Shown here: in pieces, positions 56,592-64,000 of the stretch
How the letters are laid out: every line of letters starts with the position of its first letter
How positions within the stretch are numbered: the stretch's first letter is position 1
Assembly: GCF_030272615.1 (NCBI RefSeq)
Contig: NC_081410.1
Span: 226,758,915-226,822,914, forward strand
Reading direction: 5' to 3'
DNA: 64,000 nt
Source: Cryptomeria japonica
Lineage: Eukaryota; Streptophyta; Pinopsida; Cupressales; Cupressaceae
Notes under the pieces: generated by a model
What the model saw: the letters and a program-made list of their open reading frames with translations, nothing else
Told to the model about the DNA's origin: nothing
Databases searched by the model: none
Made by a program: the position numbers and the translations under genes

Positions 56592-59500
56592 TGTAATGCC
56601 CCACCAGGAAACCCCGAAGGGATAAGCCAAAATTACAAGAATAGAGTGCAAATTTTTTTTTATTTTTTTTAAGTTACAACACATAAGATACAACAAGATA
56701 TCAAAGATTTAGATTACATAGCGGAAGACTTCAACTAACACCTAGAGAGTTTCCCAATGAGATTACTTAAATTTTCACAATACACTTTACTCACACAATT
56801 AATCCATTAAGCTGAATATCTTAATAACGAGATAATTCATAATCAGGATAATTTCTTTCAAAGGATGGAAATATAAATCACAACAAAGATTCATCCATTA
56901 AGATCCATTCATCAACCTCATTCAAGCTTTTCAATTTAAAATTACAAACCCTACATCTACATTCTAATACACTAGGATTTCATCATAACATAAGAGATCT
57001 TTCCAAGCATATTTAAATTCCTTAACAACAACTGAATATCATCTATTACTCTAAGATACATTATTCCATATTCCAACTTATTGCATTAAAAAGGACGATT
57101 TCACACATGCATTACGATAAATCGCATCTCAACCAATTATGCATTAGATCCACATGGCATTCAAGATAGAACTGAGTATAAGCATTAACAGTTAATTCCA
57201 TTTATCCACTTAACCATTTAACATAAGCTAAACATACATGATAAAGCTGAGTAAAGGGAACATAAGAGAATACGTCACATAACACCAAAATGATCTCGGA
57301 GTTCACCCCTAAAGGGCTACATCTCCGGGTCTGCGCAACTGCAAGACCCCTCTGATAATTAATAAAGTTAAGAGTACAAGAGGTTACACTATACAATCCA
57401 GCCATCAAGGCGATACATAAATGATATACAGATGACCACATCGGTCCATAATACATAAACGATCCTTACAAAGAACAGGATCCAGCTGAACATAATCAAA
57501 GCTAAAACAAGAGGTCCAGATGAGCATCCATAAACTAAGCCATCACCACCCAAGGTCTAACATGGAACCGACTCTCACAAGGGAAGAGACAAAGGACGAC
57601 TCACAAGGGTACTCAAAACAGGACAAAACGACCACACACTAGCGAACGTAGGGACAAGTGTCATCACACAACCTGGTATGGATACCATGGCAAGTCTTCA
57701 TAGGTCCCGGCCCATACACTGGTAACCCTGGCAACCTAATCCGAACTTCCGGCCCATCCAAGCCTCATGTGGACCCACACATCCTCTCGTGATGACAAGG
57801 AAGGTAGTTTTCCATTTCAGGCCTTCTCACAGCATGTCGAATCTATGATAGCACTCGTCTCATGTGTGAGGCACAATTATCTTAATTATAAATTACATTC
57901 TAATCTACTTAGGTTATCACTTAATAGACTCACTTTCGACGGGTTACCCAGCAGCCACTTTGGGCACGGCCCCCAATCGAAAGCCACTTTCCCATACGAC
58001 ACTAGACTAAACTCAGACGAACTCAAAACCAAGGAATAGATATGGTCAGACGAACGAAGTTCAAGAAGGAGAACAATCGTCTGGTCAAACACGACTCAAG
58101 GGTAATCACTTACGGACGGTACTCTAACTAGAGACCTGACAACTAAGGTTAACCACGAATCATCATTCGACTCACTCAAGAGGATATGACCAATTATGAC
58201 AACATCACAATACAACAGTCAACTCGGAAATCGAGGACTAAAACAGGAACACCAAATCATCCTTACGACAGGGTCCTTTAAACAAGCAAAACATGCCATT
58301 TCATAATTAAAGGCGAATACAGTAATTAAACTCGCAATGTAATAATCAGAAAGGACAATGATTTCTCAAATTGATTTAAACATTAAAATCGATCAAGTTT
58401 TTCTACAAGATCTAAATCAAATTACAGTTATCTACCTCAACAAGGGATAATTTGTTCTTGGTTTTCTAACTCCTAAGGTTCAAGCATCGAACAGGCAAAT
58501 TAAGCCATGGAGAGTTTTAACCCATTCATATTAATCAAATTCAGACAACCATTAAGCGATTTAAACAAGGATACATTTAATCTCCAACAAACGTCATTAA
58601 CATACCGGTCTAAAACCGACCTCTACAGTTTCGTATTTCAGCGATCTTCCAATAACATATTATTCTCTATTATTTTTAAACAATACTACCTCAATTAGCC
58701 AAGTGCTCTAATTAGCTAGAAGGTAAGATCTAGGTTTAATAATCCAAGATCAGACAAATATAATCATCAATATTCAATTGCGAAAATCAATAGTTTTTAA
58801 AACTTAATCAGAAAAGAGCATAAGTCATGTAATGAGATCGAATGATGACTAACTTACAAACTCCATTATAGAATTAATCAACACCAATTATCGTTTATTA
58901 TTCTTTTGCTACCCTAATCAAGATTAAGCACTAATTGATACTCATCATTTAAAAAAAAAACATACATTAACAACATGTCGTTTGCATTCTTTTTTTTTTT
59001 GAATGATAAGAAAAAACACATTAAAAAAAAACATTTAATAAACCCCTTTCTTTTTTTTAAGTCCAAAGAAAAACGCATTTTAAAGAAAACTAATTAAAAA
59101 AAGCATTAGGCGAAGGGGGAGGGCGGGCCGTGCCCTAACCCTACCCCAGCCGCAAGCAATGAGGGTCCCCGTGGGCGGCGCTCACGACGGTGCCCGCAGG
59201 GTGCCGCGGCGCCCTGCGGCCACCGCCGTGAGCCGCAGGCACCACGGACTACAGCAGTCTGCAAGCACGCGAAAGGCGCGGGGGAGGAGAACCAGCGGGG
59301 GAGAGGGGAGAGGGAGCGGTGGAGCTCCGCTCCCGGCCTCCAAACCCCAAACCCACGGGTTAAACAAAAATAAATAAATAAACACGCGCCCAGTTCGATG
59401 AACCATGCAACGCGCAAGCTCGCTAAAAAGGTAGAATATATATTTATTTTTTAAAAACGAAACACCCAGTTCGGAACCAATTAAAAACCCAAACGCCCAC

Positions 59501-60791
59501 AGCAACTCTGATAATAAATATATACATTTGCTAATAAAAAAAAAACACACAGTCCGAACTTCATCAAACGTCCATCATAAAATCGGTAAAGACTATAAAT
59601 TTCGATTTGCTGTGAGTTCAGTTTAAACGAACAAGGTTTGATGTCAAATTTTCTTGGTGGTTTTCTCAGCCATAACAACACCCAAGGGTTTCAAACACCC
59701 AAAAACAAAGAGCATTTAACCAACATCTCAAAACCAAAATTCCCAGCCAATTCAAAATGGACCATCACATTGATTTTCAATAACAAGTTCAGATTCCTAC
59801 CTTAAAACGCAATCCTGGAATGGCTGAAGGAGAGCCCCAATCTTCAGCTCCCAAATTCTCCAATTTCCATTCCCAACCAAAAATCTTCTCCAAATTTGTC
59901 CATCTTCCCCAATTTTCCCCAATTTTGGGTTATATGGAAGAGCTGACCCAAAAATTCCATTTTTGGAATAAAAACTTTTATTTAAAAATAATACTCAAAA
60001 ATTAATTCTTTTCAACAATATCAACAATATAACTTGCTTTTCAAATCAAGAACGATTTCTCATTTTATTGAAATTTAATCTTTCTAATTTAATAATCCAA
60101 CAGAATACAATTAATCTATTGCGATAAAATACAAGACTTTTCTTTTTTCAACAGCATAATTATAATGCATTAAATATTCCAATTCAATCATTAAATCAAA
60201 TTTGCTTCCAATTTAAAACAGGCAATTCATTAACAAGAAAAATCGCATAACGAAAACCCATTTACTTTAGCCCATTAATCTTCATTGCACAAATGCATAT
60301 TAATCAAGATAATTACTAAAGACTAATTAACCAATTTAACCATGCACATCAAGCACGCAAACCGATAAGGTCAACCAAACAGACGACTCGCAAACCCAAA
60401 CAAAAAGGGATTACTGACGACGACTGGCGATGCTCACTAGAGCACGACTAAGGTCAACCAGGGTCTTACGACCACCCAATCCGACTCTAAGGATTAAAAA
60501 GGTATGCTCAAACCTGTAAAACCAGGTGACGACGAACTTCGCACTCATGCGACTTCGTACCTGAAATCTCCTGCAACCAACGATCATACATGCATACATA
60601 TATAATAACCTAATGAATGCGTTAGCTCGATGAATACCACGAAATAAGAACACTAACAACTAGCATACAACTAGTGAGAAACCACATCAATAGCTATGCA
60701 TTAATTCAAACATCTGACTATAACATAATATTACGATAAACTAATCAAGATTAAACCAGGGTTAGAAGTAGACTAGGGTAGGGGTACTACA
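56592..60791 (-). repeat. 5' LTR of element 2 (4200 bp)
   Basis: Nearly identical to 48575-52774 and of equal length. On the element's strand it is followed by the primer-binding site. GC-rich island at 59117-59362, hairpin at 59175-59236. Confidence 0.95.
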
Positions 60792-60796
60792 GAAAC

Positions 60797-61029
60797 TCCC
60801 AAGAGACTTTTTTCAAACACTTTCCTTTTTCCAACCGGGAAAGTTTGCTTGTCATTGTTTCCTCGTCTCATTTAAGGTCATATATGCATTCCCTTTCAAA
60901 CCCAATACCATCTATAAAAACATTAAAGGCCACAACACGGAGACCAAAACCACCCTTGAACATTTCATTAAAATTTCCAGGTTTAAATCTGAGGGCATCA
61001 AATATGAGGTTGTTTGGATTGGTTGCCAT
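60797..61029 (-). pseudogene. Small ORF remnant interrupted by element 2
   Basis: On the minus strand an ATG at 61029 opens 56 codons (MATNPNNLIFDALRFKPGN, later LRVVAFNVFIDGIGFERE). After one TGA, about 26 more codons run into the insertion point at 60797. Element 2 inserted here. A related start (MPSNSNNLIFDA) lies at about 47650 on the minus strand. I do not recognise the protein. It could be a LINE ORF1-like or host gene fragment. Confidence 0.3.
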
Positions 61030-63600
61030 ATGAAAGGGGGAAATCATTCAAAGATGAGAATAAATAAACTCACAGTAAATGTAGAGATATTCTAATTCAA
61101 AAGACAGTATCACACAACTGTGATAAGGACAATGGGCATGACATGAATAGAAATATGTAATTAAAATAATATGTAATTAAGGATATTTTAATGAAATTTT
61201 TTCTTTTCAATTTTATCAATTGTAATTAAGGATTTTTTTTTTTAATTTGAAAAGCTGATTAAAAGATTATCATCGAAATTGGTGAATAATAGTTTAAATA
61301 TTTTCGTTTTTCAATTTTCTATTTAAAATAAGACATTTGAATGAGTTTTGTCTTATTTTTATGAATAGAAGTTAAGGGGGTTATAATGGTAGTTGGTGGA
61401 CCCATCAAGATGTTGGAGGTTCAATAGTATTTTTAGTAGGAGTAGATGCTTTGTTTTTCAATTTAGTCATGTATGATCTAGTTTAGGTTGGAGGACCCAC
61501 TAAGATGCAAGACTTCTATCATTTTTACCACCTCTAGACTAATAGGGAGGAAATTGGATCTTTATGATCAATCATTGAGAGATTTCATACCTTTGATAGG
61601 TGTTGTGTGTGTCAAAGAAGTAGAGGAAAAATCATTTCAACTGATATGTGATAAAGTAGTTACTCATCAGTTGTGAATGCACTTGAAGGCTACAACTACA
61701 AGGAATCACAAGGACAATGGCCATTATAGTTAGGTAATTAAGAAAACTGCTCATACCACATATAGTATAGATAGCCATAGGCATGTTGATAAAGGAATTT
61801 CAATATGATCATCTAAAGTAGTGTCAAGAAGAGGTAATAAATCTTCAAACTATGGGAGGCAAGAAGAGGTAATAAATCTTCAAACTATGGGAGGCAACGA
61901 AACAGGCAACTAGATGTTTAGGATTAACAATGGTTGCTCATAAGAGAATGTGAATCAAGGAGTTAAGCATATAGAGAATGCATGTAGGTGTACCACTAGT
62001 TGATTAGTACCAAAAGATAAGAGATTGAGTTTCTAAAGTGGCAAGATGAGGCAAATTGATGGATTCTTTAGATCATCTTTTGGTCCTTTTTGGATTAAGG
62101 AGGTTTGTCAGGTTTGGTATCCAAAGTGTAAATTTATAAATAAGAATACTAGTTTAGTAATGTATAGTTTGTGATAGGTAGTTAACAGTTATTTATTTGG
62201 GGGAAAATGGTTGTAAAGTTAAAAGAATGATTACCTTTATAAAGATCATTGAATAATAAAATTAATTTTTAAAAAAAACTATACAATATATATTTCATTT
62301 ATTTAATTTTTACAATGTACTTCCATTTTTTTAATATCTGATTCTTCCATTCAAATGTTGACATTCCATAAAGTTTTTGAGAATAACTCTCCCACAATTA
62401 TGTAAAGATCTTACAGATCTTCTCCTCTTAAACAATCTACCTTTTTAATCATTTATTTTGATACCTCCATTCAACATCTTATCAAATCTATCTCCTATTT
62501 GTTGAAGCCAAGTTTTGCCAAAAAATTGAAGTAAAAGGTTCCTCTTGCACTTGTAAAATGCTTTAGATACGAAGAATTTGATAATTTGATGGGGTGTAAT
62601 AGCTCTTGTATTGCTATTACATTATTTTAGATATGAATATTTTCAAAATGGGCATTGCTTTGCCACCTTTTTAAAAGGCACTTTCTGAAAATATGTTGTA
62701 TTTGCATCTCATTTGATGGACACTCATCTTTCACCCTTTACAATTCTCCCTTTTTTGTGTGTCAGAGGCAATTTTTCTATTATTATTTGTTCTTGGCCCT
62801 GCTAATTTCTCTAGAAGACCTTGATTGGGGATCTCAGTTTGAATCCCTACTAACCCTTTTTGAGCCTTTTTTTTTTTTTTTTTAAAAAGCCAGATTCATT
62901 TTTTTCCCATAAAAAAATATGAATTTGTACATTGTGTAGCATGTAGAGAGAACATGATAGGCTAGTGATTTGGAAAAACAATGTCCAAAATTTTTCCTTA
63001 GACACATCTTTTTGGGTTGATCCAAATTTTCAACTATTTAGACATTTCCTCCTATTTTCCTATGTGTACAAGCTATTTGTGTATTCAAAATCTCCATGTT
63101 TACCAATCTTGTATTCGGATGATTTCTATTAGTGCATCAATTGTTGAATGATTGAAGCACTTTCCAACATTTTCCTCTTCATGGGATTTTTAGAGTTTTG
63201 AAATCCCCCATTCTAATTAGAAGTTCTCTAGAGAAATGTTGTCTAATTTATCAAACTTTCTATGTACAAAATATTCAAAGTTTTCTTGTACATGACTGTA
63301 CATTTGCAATAATGAAGTGCTCAATTTTCTGAGAGAAAAAATAAGACGTAAATAGTACATTGAAATTTTGAGATTAATCTTAGACTTTGATCTAGATCTT
63401 GTTTAGGAGCGTTGCTTAGTAGCAATGTTAGGGAACCTGTAAGAAGGCATAGTTTTTATGCATGTTTATATTTTTCTTGTGCATTTTTAATTATTTATTT
63501 GGTGATAAGTTATTGATGTAATGCATTATGTTTTAAAAAAAATTATTGTTGTGTTATTTCAGTTACTTAGTTGTAGTCCTCTAAGCTTCCTTAGCGAGGC
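61030..63600. other. Unassigned AT-rich interval
   Basis: No gene supported. A 35-bp unit is duplicated in tandem at 61826-61860 and 61861-61895 (AAGAAGAGGTAATAAATCTT). A 62-codon ORF at 61488-61676 has no recognised family. Long T runs lie at 62864-62882. Confidence 0.45.
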
Positions 63601-63604
63601 ATTC

Positions 63605-63606
<2 letters not shown>

Positions 63607-63670
<64 letters not shown>

Positions 63671-64000
63671 CTCTCTAAACCTTTCTCTCTATAACTTTCT
63701 TTTGTGGCCTTCTTTCTCTCTCACTCTTGCCCCCTCCATCTCTATCTATATATCATTATCTCCACCTCTATTTTATTCACTCCATCTCTCTTGTATGATA
63801 TCTATCTATCTCTATCTCCCTCTCTCTTCTCTCTCCATCTCTTTCTATACATATCTCTCTGCCTATCCCTCTTTGTCTATCTATATTTCCCTTTATCTAT
63901 ATCACTCCCTCCCCCTTTATCAACTGATCTATAAATCTCTTTCTCTACCTCTATCTTCTTATGTATCTCTCACCCTAGATCTCTCTATCTCTTTCCATGT
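63607..64000. repeat. CT- and TA-rich simple-repeat tract at the window edge
   Basis: (TC)n at 63607-63629, (TA)n at 63630-63668, then degenerate CTCTCT/CTATCT sequence to the end of the window. The 76-codon Leu/Ser/Tyr ORF in it is low-complexity noise. Confidence 0.92.

Larger units (their letters stand above)
48570..60796 (-). mobile_element. Element 2: young LARD (large retrotransposon derivative) with 4.2-kb LTRs, TSD included
   Basis: The element is 48575-60791 (12217 bp), flanked by a perfect GAAAC duplication (48570-48574 and 60792-60796). The left LTR (48575-52774) and right LTR (56592-60791) are both exactly 4200 bp. About 30-35 differences were seen on reading, under 1%. The primer-binding site is at 56575-56589 and the polypurine tract is at 52775-52787, both on the minus strand, so transcription runs right to left. 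The 3.8-kb interior has no gag or pol. It must have been copied by proteins supplied in trans. LTR ends, PBS, PPT and an LTR core block match element 1, placing both in one gypsy lineage. Confidence 0.93.

Overview
This is nuclear plant DNA, most likely from a gymnosperm with a large genome. That reading is an inference. The window holds about one recognisable host gene in 64 kb: an intronless PLS-class pentatricopeptide-repeat (PPR) gene. Nearly everything else is AT-rich and consists of nested LTR retrotransposons, truncated LINEs, decayed coding fragments, tandem repeats and microsatellites. No rRNA, tRNA or CRISPR was seen.

Layout. 1-2 kb: remnant of a small multi-exon gene of unknown function, with all exons in phase 0. 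2-4.1 kb: two adjacent tandem arrays (unit 359 bp, then roughly 400 bp). 4.3-5.3 kb: unidentified coding remnant on the minus strand. 5.3-17.3 kb: a layered retroelement region. An old gypsy polyprotein was split by a gag/protease-only Ty3/gypsy element (3' LTR 14462-15526). A Copia-type solo LTR (11848-13189, TSD GGGAG) then inserted into that element. The 5' LTR was later broken by an inversion whose ends lie at GA-rich tracts. A 1.1-kb inverted repeat follows (16146-17286). 18.3-19.2 kb: a probable LINE 3' end carrying a coiled-coil ORF. 21.9-35.0 kb: two copies of a 1.5-kb repeat; the second is split by a 9-kb gypsy element (element 1, 24675-33719). Element 1 has LTRs of about 3.7 kb and an interior reduced to gag plus a chromodomain tail. 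35.0-36.8 kb: a 5'-truncated LINE with zf-RVT and RNase H. 38.2-40.3 kb: the PPR gene, whose DYW editing domain is decayed. 41-48.5 kb: weak LINE-like and unidentified remnants. 48.6-60.8 kb: element 2, a 12.2-kb LARD on the minus strand. It has two 4200-bp, nearly identical LTRs, a perfect GAAAC target duplication, an intact primer-binding site and polypurine tract, and a 3.8-kb interior with no recognisable protein. 61-64 kb: unassigned AT-rich DNA ending in CT/TA simple repeats.

How the parts relate. Elements 1 and 2 have the same LTR ends (TGTAGTACCCC and GG(G)GCATTACA), the same Met-tRNA-type primer site, the same polypurine tract and a shared LTR core. They look like non-autonomous members of one lineage that need enzymes supplied from elsewhere. 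The near identity of the element 2 LTRs shows that such supply existed recently. All identifications rest on reading the sequence and on knowledge of the families; no database search was run.
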